Positions 1-8,625 of a DNA stretch of 64,000 bases are shown piece after piece. The stretch's first letter is position 1, and each line of letters starts with the position of its first letter. The DNA lies in contig PAQV01000019.1 in the NCBI GenBank assembly GCA_002709405.1, positions 1-64,000 on the forward strand. The letters are read 5' to 3'. The notes below the pieces were generated by a model. That model did not search any database. It had not been told where the DNA came from and was given only the letters and a program-made list of their open reading frames with translations. A program made the translations under genes and the position numbers. Source of the stretch: Paracoccaceae bacterium (lineage in GTDB: Bacteria > Pseudomonadota > Alphaproteobacteria > Rhodobacterales > Rhodobacteraceae).

Positions 1-1125
1 GCACCGATGGTTCAGATTGCGCCTAACCAGTGGGTCATGGAGTTGTTCCATGGCCCCACCCTGGCGTTCAAGGATTTCGCGATGCAGTTGATCGGGCAGA
101 TGTTCCAGGTCTCGCTGGGGCGCGCCGGTGACCGGGTGACGATCGTCGGCGCGACCTCCGGTGACACCGGGTCCGCGGCGATCGAGGCGTTTCGCGGCCT
201 TGATGCCGTCGATGTCTTCATCCTGTTCCCGCATGGCCGGGTGTCCGAAGTGCAACGCCGCCAGATGACAACGCCTGCGGACAGCAACGTGCATGCCCTG
301 GCCGTCGATGGCGATTTCGACGATTGCCAGGCGATGGTGAAGGACATGTTCAACGATTTCGACTTCCGCGACCGGGTCCGCCTGGCCGGCGTGAATTCGA
401 TCAACTGGGCGCGGGTTCTGGCGCAGGTGGTCTATTACTTCTCCTCCGCCGTCAGCCTGGGCGCGCCGCACCGCAAGGTCAGCTTTACCGTGCCGACCGG
501 CAATTTCGGCGACATCTTCGCGGGCTACATCGCCAAGCGCATGGGCCTGCCCATCGACCAGCTGGTCGTGGCCACCAACCAGAACGACATCCTGCACCGC
601 TGCCTGTCGGGGCAGGGCTATCACAAGGGCCCGACCGTGCCCTCGATCAGCCCGTCGATGGACATCCAGGTCAGTTCGAATTTCGAACGGGTGCTGTTCG
701 ACGCCTACGATCGCGACGGCGGCGCGGTGGCCCAGCTGATGGACGAATTGAAACAGGGCGGCTTCGATGTCAGCCAGGGCGCCCTGCAGATGCTGCAGGA
801 CACCTTCACCTCGGGCCGCGCCTCCGAGGACGAAACCCGGGCCACCATCCGCGCCACCCTGGCCGCCAGCCAGGAACTGCTGTGCCCCCATTCCGCCGTC
901 GCCGTGAAGGTCGCGAACGAGGCCCGCACCCCCGACGTGCCGATGATCACCCTGGCCACCGCCCACCCGGCGAAATTCCCCGCCGCGGTCGAAGAGGCCA
1001 GCGGGGTCTTTCCGCCTCTTCCCCCCCGGATGGCAGACCTGTATGAACGTTCGGAACGGGTGACGCGGATCGCGAATGACCTTGCGTCGATAGAGACATT
1101 CATAACGGAGCAAATTGCGAATTGA
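1..1125 (+). CDS. thrC: Threonine synthase (5' end outside window)
   Basis: PLP enzyme that converts O-phosphohomoserine to threonine in the cytoplasm. The frame is open from base 1 and runs past the first ATG at 7, so the true start lies upstream; about 90 residues are missing compared with the usual ~460. Visible family signatures are the PLP-lysine segment GPTLAFKDFAMQ, the phosphate-binding loop GATSGDTGSAA and the C-terminal TAHPAKFPAAVEE block. The stop codon overlaps the TTG start of the M16 peptidase (shared TTGA), so the two are translationally coupled. A thrC-M16 peptidase pair is, as I recall, common in alphaproteobacteria. Confidence 0.95.
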   Translation, partial: APMVQIAPNQWVMELFHGPTLAFKDFAMQLIGQMFQVSLGRAGDRVTIVGATSGDTGSAAIEAFRGLDAVDVFILFPHGRVSEVQRRQMTTPADSNVHALAVDGDFDDCQAMVKDMFNDFDFRDRVRLAGVNSINWARVLAQVVYYFSSAVSLGAPHRKVSFTVPTGNFGDIFAGYIAKRMGLPIDQLVVATNQNDILHRCLSGQGYHKGPTVPSISPSMDIQVSSNFERVLFDAYDRDGGAVAQLMDELKQGGFDVSQGALQMLQDTFTSGRASEDETRATIRATLAASQELLCPHSAVAVKVANEARTPDVPMITLATAHPAKFPAAVEEASGVFPPLPPRMADLYERSERVTRIANDLASIETFITEQIAN

Positions 1126-2384
1126 CTGTCAGACTGGACCGGCTTTCCAACGGCGTCCGCATCGTGTCCGAAATGATGCCCGGGCTGCAATCCGCCTCGA
1201 TCGGGGTCTGGGTCGCGGCCGGCGGACGGCACGAGCGGATCGAACAGAACGGCATCGCGCATTTCCTTGAACACATGGCCTTCAAGGGCACGAAGACCCG
1301 TTCGGCCCTGCAGATCGCCGAGGCGATCGAGGACGTGGGCGGCTATATCAACGCCTATACCTCGCGCGAGGTGACGGCCTATTACGCGCGCGTGCTGAAG
1401 CAGGACGTGCCGCTGGCCATGGACGTGATTTCCGACATCGTGCTGAACCCGGTGTTCGACCCGCGCGAGATCGAGGTCGAGCGGGGCGTGATCCTGCAGG
1501 AAATCGGCCAGGCCCATGACACGCCAGACGACGTGATCTTCGACTGGCTGCAGGAAGAAAGCTATCGCGATCAGCCGCTTGGCCGCACGATCCTTGGCCC
1601 GGCCGAACGGGTGGGCAAGTTCAACCGGGCCGACCTGTCGGATTTCGTGGCCGAACATTACCGGCCCGAACACATGATCATCGCCGCCGCCGGGGCGGTC
1701 GATCACGACGTGCTGGTCAAGCTGGCCGAAGACCTGTTCGGCCACCTGCAGCCCAAGTCGGGCAAGGCCGTCGAGCTGGCCCATTTCACCGGGGGCGAGA
1801 TCCGCAAGTCGAAGCCGCTGGAACAGGCTCATTTCGCGCTGGCCATCGAAGGGCCGGGCTATCGCGACGACCGGATCTATACCTCGCAGATCTATTCCTC
1901 GGCGCTGGGTGGGGGGATGTCCTCGCGCCTGTTCCAGGAAGTGCGCGAGATCCGCGGCCTGTGCTACACGATCTTTGCCCAGACCGGGGCCTATGGCGAC
2001 ACCGGCACGACGACGATCTACGCGGGCACCAGCGGCGACGAGCTGGGCGACCTGGCCCGCATCACCATCCAGGAGATGAAGCGCGCGGCCGAGGACCTGA
2101 CCGAGGTCGAAGTCGCCCGGGCCCGGGCCCAGATGAAGGCCGGCATGCTGATGGGGCTGGAAAGCCCGTCGAACCGGGCTGAACGTCTGGCGCGGCTTGT
2201 GCAGATCTGGGACAAGGTGCCTCCGCTGGAGGAAACCGTCGCCCGGATCGACGCCGTGACGACCGAGGACGTGCGGGCCTTTGCCGAAGAGATGGCCGTG
2301 ACGGCCCCCGCGGCGCTGGCGCTTTACGGGCCGGTCGACGGGGCGCTGAGCCTGGCCGAGATGCAGGAGCTGCGCACCGCGTGA
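1122..2384 (+). CDS. M16 family zinc metallopeptidase (processing-peptidase-like)
   Basis: 420 residues, the size of a single-chain M16B peptidase. The inverted zinc motif HFLEH is at about residues 47-51 (AHFLEHMAFKGT), with the distal Glu expected in the following helix (VEVERGVILQEI). The C-terminal half carries the LGGGMSSRLFQEVREIRGLCY block typical of the family's second domain. The start is TTG, overlapping the thrC stop; GGAG lies about 11 bases upstream. The substrate is unknown. The family resembles mitochondrial processing peptidase, but a role in presequence cleavage cannot be inferred here. Confidence 0.93.
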   Translation: MTVRLDRLSNGVRIVSEMMPGLQSASIGVWVAAGGRHERIEQNGIAHFLEHMAFKGTKTRSALQIAEAIEDVGGYINAYTSREVTAYYARVLKQDVPLAMDVISDIVLNPVFDPREIEVERGVILQEIGQAHDTPDDVIFDWLQEESYRDQPLGRTILGPAERVGKFNRADLSDFVAEHYRPEHMIIAAAGAVDHDVLVKLAEDLFGHLQPKSGKAVELAHFTGGEIRKSKPLEQAHFALAIEGPGYRDDRIYTSQIYSSALGGGMSSRLFQEVREIRGLCYTIFAQTGAYGDTGTTTIYAGTSGDELGDLARITIQEMKRAAEDLTEVEVARARAQMKAGMLMGLESPSNRAERLARLVQIWDKVPPLEETVARIDAVTTEDVRAFAEEMAVTAPAALALYGPVDGALSLAEMQELRTA

Positions 2385-2406
2385 GGGCGGGCAGGGTGTC
2401 ACGGGC

Positions 2407-2991
2407 ATGTTGCTGACCAGACGCAAGTTGAAGATCGAGACGGAGCGCCTGACGCTGCGGCCTCCCAACCATTCGGATTTCCGGGCCTGGACGTCGCTGC
2501 GTCGGGAAAGCCAGGATTACCTTGTGCAATGGGAGCCCACCTGGGCGCACGACCACCTGACGCGCAAGGCCTTCACCAACCGGGTCTACTGGGCGCAGCG
2601 GTCGGTGGCCGCCGGGTCGGCCATGCCCCTGTTCCTGTTCCGGCGCGAGGACGAGGTGCTGATCGGCGCGATCACCCTGGACAACATCCGGCGCGGCCCG
2701 TCCCAGGCGGGGACGCTGGGCTATTGGACAGGCAAGCCGTTTTCACGTCAGGGCTTCATGCGCGAGGCCATCGGCGGGGTGGTGCATTTCGCCTTCACCC
2801 GGCTGGACCTGTCCCGGATCGAGGCCGCCTGCCTGCCGGAAAACGCCGCCTCGCGCGGGCTGCTGGAGAATTCGGGCTTCAAGTACGAAGGGGTGGCGCA
2901 AAGCTATCTGCAGATCGACGGGCGCTGGCGGACCCATGTGCTTTATGCCTCGCTGCGGTCGGACCGGCGCGGCAAGACCGACGTCGGCTAG
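2407..2991 (+). CDS. GNAT N-acetyltransferase, RimJ/RimL-like
   Basis: 194 residues. The N-terminus IETERLTLRPPNHSDF and the central LGYWTGKPFSRQGFMREAIGG block (acetyl-CoA loop region), followed by IEAACLPENAASRGLLENSGF, are the pattern of RimJ/RimL-type acetyltransferases acting on protein N-termini or small amines. It starts 22 bases after the M16 peptidase and is probably co-transcribed. The acceptor substrate cannot be told from sequence. Confidence 0.9.
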   Translation: MLLTRRKLKIETERLTLRPPNHSDFRAWTSLRRESQDYLVQWEPTWAHDHLTRKAFTNRVYWAQRSVAAGSAMPLFLFRREDEVLIGAITLDNIRRGPSQAGTLGYWTGKPFSRQGFMREAIGGVVHFAFTRLDLSRIEAACLPENAASRGLLENSGFKYEGVAQSYLQIDGRWRTHVLYASLRSDRRGKTDVG

Positions 2992-3217
2992 ATCCAACCC
3001 GCCCGACCACCCCCCAGCGAGGGCCGCAAGCGGGGCCGTTCTCAAAAGGAGCGCCTTCGGCGCACGCCATGCTGGGAACCGCCAACGACACGTGACAGCG
3101 CCCGGCAGACGGGCAGGGCACCCGGCGGGGCGGTCACGACGTCTTGAGCGGCCCCACTTTCGCTGGTCTTGTGACCCGGTACGCATACGCTGGGGCAAGC
3201 AACAGGGGGTCCGTCCG

Positions 3218-4102
3218 ATGCGTCTACAGCCTGCTTTCCTTGCCTGCCTGGCCATCGGGGCGGCCGCCCCGGCCCTTGCCCAGGACCGCCGGCCCAGCCA
3301 TTGCATTGCCATCGCCGATGCCGCGCCGGGGATCGAGTACATCCGGACGGCAGCCCTGGACGGGCCCGAAACCCTGGTCAATGCGGCCTGGACCGACCCG
3401 CTGCCCGATTACACAGTCCGGCTCAGCTATATCTCGCATGCCAGTTTCCTGTTGCAGACCCGGGGCGGGCTGACGGCCGTGACCGATTACACCGGTTTCA
3501 TTGGCACCGCCCCGCTGATCCCGGATGTGGTGACGATGAACCACGCCCATTCCTCGCACTGGACGGCCAGCCCCGACCCGGCGATTCCCCACGTGCTGGA
3601 AGGCTGGGGCGTCTACGGCGAGGGAATCGACCACCACCTGGACCTGGGCGAGATGATGATCCGCAACGTGTCGACGGACATCCGCTCCCCTTATGGCGAG
3701 GGCGTCGAGGAAAGCGGCAATTCGGTCTTTGTCTTCGAGGTCGAGGGCCTGTGCATCGGCCACCTGGGCCACCTGCACCACATTCCCAATGACGAACAAT
3801 TCGCGGCAATCGGGCGGCTGGACGTGGTCATGGCTCCGGTCGACGGGGGCATGACCCTGCCGTTGCCCGAGATGATGGCCACGCTGAAACGGCTGAAATC
3901 CTCGATCGTGATTCCGATGCACTGGTTTTCGAGGTATTCTTTGGAGGCCTTCCTGGTCGGCATGCGCGACGAATTCGCCATCGACGTCAGCGGTGGATCG
4001 TCGATCGAGGTGTCCCTGCGCACGCTCCCCGATCGCCCGACCATCAAGGTCCTGGCGCCGGCCTGGCTGCGTGCCGACCCCGGCGGTCCTGTCGGCGACT
4101 AG
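3218..4102 (+). CDS. Exported MBL-fold metallo-hydrolase-like protein
   Basis: 294 residues from ATG 3218, chosen because it follows AGGGGGT and begins a clean Sec signal peptide (MRLQPAFLACLAIGAAAPALAQ). The open frame extends further 5' but that part is a GC-rich artefact. The mature protein has the layout of UlaG-like beta-lactamase-fold hydrolases: LSYISHASFLLQT, a VTMNHAHSSHWT segment in place of the classic HxHxDH, GHLGHLHHIP and VIPMHWFSRYSLE. The altered metal motif makes catalytic activity uncertain. It is likely periplasmic. Confidence 0.8.
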   Translation: MRLQPAFLACLAIGAAAPALAQDRRPSHCIAIADAAPGIEYIRTAALDGPETLVNAAWTDPLPDYTVRLSYISHASFLLQTRGGLTAVTDYTGFIGTAPLIPDVVTMNHAHSSHWTASPDPAIPHVLEGWGVYGEGIDHHLDLGEMMIRNVSTDIRSPYGEGVEESGNSVFVFEVEGLCIGHLGHLHHIPNDEQFAAIGRLDVVMAPVDGGMTLPLPEMMATLKRLKSSIVIPMHWFSRYSLEAFLVGMRDEFAIDVSGGSSIEVSLRTLPDRPTIKVLAPAWLRADPGGPVGD

Positions 4103-4167
4103 CGCCAGGACAGGGGCGATGTTTAGAGGGACTTGCCGTGGCGCCGGTTCCGCGCTCTAACCGGCCC

Positions 4168-5577
4168 ATGACCCTGACGCCTGCCTCTGACGCCTTCGCC
4201 ACCAGCATCGACCTTCCCGCCGACCGCCTGCGCCCGGCCGACACCCGCTACACCGAAGAACCCCGGGGCAAGTACCCGGGCCAGCCGGGCCTTCTGGCCC
4301 TGCCGCACTCGGTCGACGAGGTCTCGACCCTGGTCACCGCCGCCGCCCGGGCCCGGGTGCCCGTCATCCCCTACGGAGGCGGCACCGGCCTCGTTGGCGG
4401 TCAGGTGGCCACCGAAGGCCCCGCCCCGCTGATCCTCTCGCTGGAACGGATGACCCGTATCCGCGCGGTCTATCCGCAGGAAAACGTGCTGATCGCCGAG
4501 GCCGGGGCCATCCTGGCCGATGTCCAGGCCGCCGCCCTGGCCGCCGACCGCCTCTATCCCCTGTCGCTCGCCGCCGAAGGCTCGGCCCGAATCGGCGGCA
4601 CGCTGGCCACCAATGCCGGGGGCGTCAACGTCCTGCGCTACGGCTGCGCCCGCGACCTGTGCCTCGGGCTCGAAGCGGTCCTGCCCGACGGCCGGATCTG
4701 GCACGGGCTGAAACGCCTGCGCAAGGACAACACCGGCTACGACCTGCGCAACCTGTTGATCGGGGCCGAAGGCACCCTCGGCGTGATCACCGCCGCCGCC
4801 CTGAAACTGTCGCCCATCCCGGTTGGCCGGGGCACCGCCTTCCTGACCGTCACCGACCCCGCCGCCGCCCTGTCGCTGCTGTCGCTGGCCCGCGGCCAGC
4901 TGGGCGAGGGCATCTCGGCCTTCGAACTGATGCACCGCCAGGGCATGGACTTCCTCGCCGACACCATGCCCCAGGTGCGCCTGCCCTGGGACAGCCCGCC
5001 CGAATGGTCCGTCCTGATCGAACTGGGCCTGGCCGCCGGGCTCGACCCCGAAGAAGCGCTCGGCACGCTCTTTGAAACCGCCTTCCAGCAGGGCCTGGTC
5101 ACCGACGGGCTGATCGCCCAAAGCGCCGCCCAACGGGATGATTTCTGGGCCGTGCGCGAAAACATTCCCGAGGCCAACCGCCTGGTCGGAGCCGTCGCCA
5201 GCCACGACATCTCGCTGCCGCTGGGCGCCCTGCCGGAATTCATCGCCGAGGCCGGCCCCGCCCTGGCACAACTCGGCCCCTACCGGATCAACTGCTTCGG
5301 CCACGTGGGCGACGGCAACCTGCACTACAACGTCTTCCCCGCCACGGGCCAGGACCGGGCCGAGGCCCGCAAAGCCGCCCCACAAGTCACCACACTGGTC
5401 CACGACCTGGTCGCCCGCTACGACGGCTCGTTCAGTGCCGAACACGGGCTGGGCCGAGCCAAGGTCGGCGACCTCGAACGCTACGCAGACCCGGTGAAAC
5501 TGGCCGCCATGCGCGCCATCAAGTCCGCCCTCGACCCGGCGGGCATCATGAACCCCGGTGCGGTACTGCGCCCGTGA
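4168..5577 (+). CDS. FAD-binding oxidoreductase, GlcD / D-2-hydroxyacid dehydrogenase type
   Basis: 469 residues from ATG 4168 (a GTG at 4138 would add ten). The N-terminal FAD-binding type 4 domain shows VIPYGGGTGLVGG and GGTLATNAGGVNVLRYG. The C-terminal FAD-oxidase domain shows FGHVGDGNLHYNVF, HGLGRAK and the terminal ALDPAGIMNPGAVL. This family oxidises D-lactate, glycolate or D-2-hydroxyglutarate; the substrate is not decidable here. It stands alone, with the convergent apt gene downstream. Confidence 0.92.
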   Translation: MTLTPASDAFATSIDLPADRLRPADTRYTEEPRGKYPGQPGLLALPHSVDEVSTLVTAAARARVPVIPYGGGTGLVGGQVATEGPAPLILSLERMTRIRAVYPQENVLIAEAGAILADVQAAALAADRLYPLSLAAEGSARIGGTLATNAGGVNVLRYGCARDLCLGLEAVLPDGRIWHGLKRLRKDNTGYDLRNLLIGAEGTLGVITAAALKLSPIPVGRGTAFLTVTDPAAALSLLSLARGQLGEGISAFELMHRQGMDFLADTMPQVRLPWDSPPEWSVLIELGLAAGLDPEEALGTLFETAFQQGLVTDGLIAQSAAQRDDFWAVRENIPEANRLVGAVASHDISLPLGALPEFIAEAGPALAQLGPYRINCFGHVGDGNLHYNVFPATGQDRAEARKAAPQVTTLVHDLVARYDGSFSAEHGLGRAKVGDLERYADPVKLAAMRAIKSALDPAGIMNPGAVLRP

Positions 5578-5695
5578 ACGCGGCCGCGCTCCCGGTCCTG
5601 CCGGCCGCTGCTCAAGAACTGTCCAGAAAGCCGCCCAAAACGCTTGCATCGCCGACACCGGCAAAGCCCTCGTCAGAACCGCCTATCGCCAGACT

Positions 5696-5740
5696 GCTGC
5701 TTCTTTCTCTTTGAAAATACCCCGGCCGTCCACCGGCCAG
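5696..5740 (-). repeat. Dispersed 3'-end motif, copy 1 (downstream of apt)
   Basis: Read on the minus strand after the apt stop: a small GC hairpin (CCGGTGGACGGCC region), then GGGGTATTTTCAAAGAG and AAAGAAGCAGC. The same arrangement recurs at 7491-7536, 54290-54315, 58079-58107, 58145-58170 and 62020-62048, always in the sense orientation of the gene just upstream. Copies 1 and 2 share almost 50 bases including the hairpin. Confidence 0.8.
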
Positions 5741-5758
5741 GGGCACCGCGTCAGGGCC

Positions 5759-6298
5759 TCAAAGCCCCTCGAATTCACACAGGCAATGCACGTCCATGCC
5801 AAGCGCTTCCAGCTTCTTGCGCCCGCCCAGGTCCGGCAGGTCGATGACAAAGGCACAGCCCACGATCTCGCCGCCCAGCCGTTCGACCAGGCGAATGCCC
5901 GCCGCCGCCGTGCCCCCCGTGGCCAGCAGGTCGTCGACCACCAGCACCGTCTCGCCCGAGCTGATCGCATCGTCATGCAGCTCGACCACGGCCTCGCCGT
6001 ATTCCAGGGTATAATCTTCGGAAATGGTGGTGCCCGGCAGCTTGCCCTTCTTGCGCACCGGCACGAAACCCACGCTCAGCTGGTGGGCAATCGCCCCGCC
6101 CAGGATGAACCCCCGCGCCTCCAGCCCCACGACCTTGTCGATCTGCATCCCCGCATAGGGGTGCAGCATTTGGTCGATGGCCATGCGAAAGCCGCGCGGG
6201 TCTGTAAACAGGGTGGTGACGTCCCGGAACAGGATCCCTTCGTGCGGGAAATCCACGATGGTCCGGATGTAATCCTTGACGGATTTCTGCTCGGGCAT
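5759..6298 (-). CDS. apt: Adenine phosphoribosyltransferase
   Basis: 179 residues, normal for Apt. It salvages adenine to AMP using PRPP. The PRPP loop is [14 protein letters not shown], with [17 protein letters not shown] upstream as in all Apt enzymes. ATG 6298 is chosen over 6319 because AGGAGGG lies seven bases before it. Next to MTA phosphorylase (7553-8428), which releases adenine, this makes biochemical sense, although a LysE gene lies between them. Confidence 0.97.
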   Translation of the reverse strand: MPEQKSVKDYIRTIVDFPHEGILFRDVTTLFTDPRGFRMAIDQMLHPYAGMQIDKVVGLEARGFILGGAIAHQLSVGFVPVRKKGKLPGTTISEDYTLEYGEAVVELHDDAISSGETVLVVDDLLATGGTAAAGIRLVERLGGEIVGCAFVIDLPDLGGRKKLEALGMDVHCLCEFEGL

Positions 6299-6378
6299 CT
6301 CGGCCCTCCTCTGATCCATGTCGGGCGATCAGAGCTTTGGCCCAAGGCCGGCGCCTTTGCAAGCGCCGCCTCTGGTTC

Positions 6379-6489
6379 TCAGTGCTTCTGGAAGTACCGA
6401 TAAAGTTTTGCCGAAATCCACGACAGATGCGGCTTGTTCCAGTCCATCCGGTCCGTCGTCAGGATCTGGGTGGCGGTCAGAAGAGACAT
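6379..6489 (-). CDS. Possible 36-residue small protein
   Basis: A short ORF reading MSLLTATQILTTDRMDWNKP and on to a C-terminal KLYRYFQKH. It has a strong ribosome site (AAGGAAAACGCC before ATG, preceded by a second AAGGA) and mostly preferred codons. It lies between apt and a divergent RHH-like gene. I do not recognise a family. The basic, aromatic C-terminus could be amphipathic. It is too short to be proved coding from one sequence. Confidence 0.5.
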   Translation of the reverse strand: MSLLTATQILTTDRMDWNKPHLSWISAKLYRYFQKH

Positions 6490-6553
6490 TGGCGTTTTCC
6501 TTTTCCTTTTGCTAGGTTACATGAACAGCAATTGCCTATGCGGTGTATATACA

Positions 6554-6760
6554 ATGCCTAGGCGAGATGTCAAGGTGGAGCCAGGAACCGACGTGAATAA
6601 AAAATCGGACAAGTCCGGGAAAAAGAACAGCCAGCTGGTTCTGCGCCTCGACAAGGACGAACGCGACGCCTTCGTCGACCTCTGCAAAAAGCTCGACACC
6701 AGCGCCGCCCGCGAAATCCGCGGCTTCATCCGGACCTTCATGAAGGAAAACAAGGAATAG
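6554..6760 (+). CDS. Small ribbon-helix-helix-like protein
   Basis: 68 residues from ATG 6554, or 55 from GTG 6593, which has AGGA eight bases upstream. A lysine/serine-rich N-terminus is followed by SQLVLRLDKDERDAFVDLCKKLD and a terminal helix REIRGFIRTFMKENKE. A short strand with alternating hydrophobics followed by two helices is the ribbon-helix-helix layout of small DNA-binding antitoxins and regulators. No toxin partner is adjacent. The sequence just upstream is AT-rich for this genome (TATATACAAT), consistent with a promoter. Confidence 0.6.
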   Translation: MPRRDVKVEPGTDVNKKSDKSGKKNSQLVLRLDKDERDAFVDLCKKLDTSAAREIRGFIRTFMKENKE

Positions 6761-6797
6761 GGCAGGCGCCCCGCCGGCAGACCTCGGATTGGCGGCC

Positions 6798-7424
6798 TCA
6801 GACCGAGGGCCGGCGCAACAAGGCCGTCACCAGCCCCATCCCGATCAACGCGGCCCCGCCCGCCCGCGTCAGCCAGCCCAGAACGGCCGGCCGGCCGATC
6901 ACCACCCGCAGCCGGTCGGCCAGCAGCGCATAGGCCAGGGCATTCAGCCCCGCCAGGCCCACGAAACTCGCGATCAGCACCGCGAATTGCGGCCCCAACG
7001 CCTCACCCGGCACCACGAATTGCGGCACGAAGGCTATGAAGAAGGCAATCGACTTCGGGTTCAGCGCCGTCACGGTCGCCGCATGGCCAAAGACCCCGCG
7101 CGCCGAGACCTCCCGACGGGGCACCCGCAGCCCCTCCGACGGGGCCGAGCGCAAAAGCCCCACCCCCATCCACACAAGGTAGGCCGCCCCCACCCATTTC
7201 AGCACCATGAAAAGCGTCGCCGAGGCCATCACCAGCGCCCCCAGCCCCACCAGCGAGGCGGTCATCGCAATGAAATCGCCCGTCGCCACTCCAAGCGCGC
7301 AGGCCACCGCCACGCTACGCCCCTTCGACAGCGCATAGCTCAGCACCAGCAACACCGTCGGCCCCGGGATCAACAACAACGCCGTCGACGCCGCAACAAA
7401 GGTCAGCCAAAGATCCAAAGCCAT
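6798..7424 (-). CDS. LysE family amino-acid exporter
   Basis: 208 residues from ATG 7424 (the frame extends 18 codons further upstream without a better start). It has about six hydrophobic helices and the LysE/RhtB hallmarks: IPGPTVLLVLSYALSKGR near the N-terminus and ALNPKSIAFFIAFVPQFV in the middle. The family exports lysine, homoserine or other amino acids from the cytoplasm; the substrate is unknown. Confidence 0.92.
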   Translation of the reverse strand: MALDLWLTFVAASTALLLIPGPTVLLVLSYALSKGRSVAVACALGVATGDFIAMTASLVGLGALVMASATLFMVLKWVGAAYLVWMGVGLLRSAPSEGLRVPRREVSARGVFGHAATVTALNPKSIAFFIAFVPQFVVPGEALGPQFAVLIASFVGLAGLNALAYALLADRLRVVIGRPAVLGWLTRAGGAALIGMGLVTALLRRPSV

Positions 7425-7490
7425 GGGGACACCTGTGATACCCGTCGCAGCGGCCCATCGGACACCGCCCCCGAACAAGGGGACCGGACC

Positions 7491-7536
7491 GCTGCTTCTT
7501 TCTCTTCACAAATACCCCGGCCGTCCGCCGGCCAGG
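7491..7536 (-). repeat. Dispersed 3'-end motif, copy 2 (downstream of mtnP)
   Basis: On the minus strand, a hairpin CCGGCGGACGGCC is followed by GGGGTATTTGTGAAGAG and AAAGAAGCAGC, 17-60 bases past the mtnP stop. Nearly identical to copy 1, including the hairpin, although the flanking genes are unrelated. Confidence 0.8.
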
Positions 7537-7552
7537 GCAAGCGACAAGGGGG

Positions 7553-8428
7553 TTACAGAACCCGCCCCGCCACCGCATCCAGCTTGGCCAGCAACGCCGG
7601 ATCGCGCTTGTCCGGCGCCGTCAGGATCGCGTATTCCAACGCCCGGTCGCAGCCGTAAGGGCAGGGTGCCCGCTCGGCCCCCAGGATCTCGGGCAGCGCC
7701 TTGATCAGCGACCGCGCCTTGTCCGCATTGCCCTGCAACGTGGCGATGATCGACGTCACGTCCACCTCGCCATGATCCGGATGCCAGCTGTCGTAATCCG
7801 TGATCATCGCCACCGACGCGTAGCAAAGCTCTGCCTCGCGCGCCAGTTTCGCCTCGGGCATGTTGGTCATCCCGATCACGTCGCAGCCCCATTGCTCGCG
7901 GTACATCTTCGATTCCGCCAGGGTCGAGAACTGCGGCCCCTCCATCGCCAGGTACGTTCCCCCGTCATGCACCGGGATCGTCGCATCCAGCGCCGCCGAC
8001 AGGCACGCCGTCCGCAGCCGCTCGCAGGTGGGATGCGCAACGCTCACATGGGCCGCGCACCCGGTCCCGAAAAAGCTCTTTTCCCGCGCGAAGGTCCGGT
8101 CGATGAACTGGTCGACGATCACGAAATCCCCGGGCGCCATTTCCTCGCGGAACGACCCGCAGGCCGACACCGAGATCACATCCGTGACCCCCAGCCGCTT
8201 CAGCGCGTCGATATTGGCCCGGTAGGGCACCTGCGTCGGCCCGTGCACGTGGCCGCGGCCGTGACGGGGCAGGAAACAGATCTCGATCCCGCCCAGCGTG
8301 CCGGTCAGGATCGCATCCGACGGCTTGCCCCAGGGGCTGTCGACCTCGACCCAGGACTGGTTCTCCAACCCGTCGATGTCATAAAGTCCCGATCCGCCGA
8401 TCACCGCGATCTTGGTGGTGGTGGTCAT
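7553..8428 (-). CDS. mtnP: S-methyl-5'-thioadenosine phosphorylase
   Basis: 291 residues from ATG 8428, which has GAGG seven bases upstream. It splits methylthioadenosine into adenine and methylthioribose-1-phosphate (methionine salvage). Family markers are IGGSGLYDIDG at the N-terminus, LPRHGRGH, SVSACGSFRE, the substrate loop YLAMEGPQFST and IGMTNMPEAKLAREAELCYA. It is divergent from the SulP gene, with about 200 bases between them. Confidence 0.96.
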   Translation of the reverse strand: MTTTTKIAVIGGSGLYDIDGLENQSWVEVDSPWGKPSDAILTGTLGGIEICFLPRHGRGHVHGPTQVPYRANIDALKRLGVTDVISVSACGSFREEMAPGDFVIVDQFIDRTFAREKSFFGTGCAAHVSVAHPTCERLRTACLSAALDATIPVHDGGTYLAMEGPQFSTLAESKMYREQWGCDVIGMTNMPEAKLAREAELCYASVAMITDYDSWHPDHGEVDVTSIIATLQGNADKARSLIKALPEILGAERAPCPYGCDRALEYAILTAPDKRDPALLAKLDAVAGRVL

Positions 8429-8625
8429 CTTTGCCTCAGCCGTTAAAGGTTTGCATTGCCGCCGCAAGCTAGGGGCTTGCGCCGCAAGTGACCATAGGAA
8501 ATCCCGGCGAAGACCAGCTATGCGCATAGCGCATGGCAGATACCCGCACGGTTGCATGGAGTCACCGACCCTGCCCGTGTAATTTTGCGCCAGATCCATA
8601 CTCTCCATATATTGCAGGAATTGCC

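Noticed and set aside
705..2468. 587-codon minus-strand open frame opposite thrC and the M16 peptidase
   Set aside because: A shadow of the high-GC codon bias: the product has no family signature, while the plus strand encodes two clear enzymes.
4123..5664. 513-codon minus-strand open frame
   Set aside because: Antisense of the FAD oxidoreductase with a Gly/Gln-rich artefact product.
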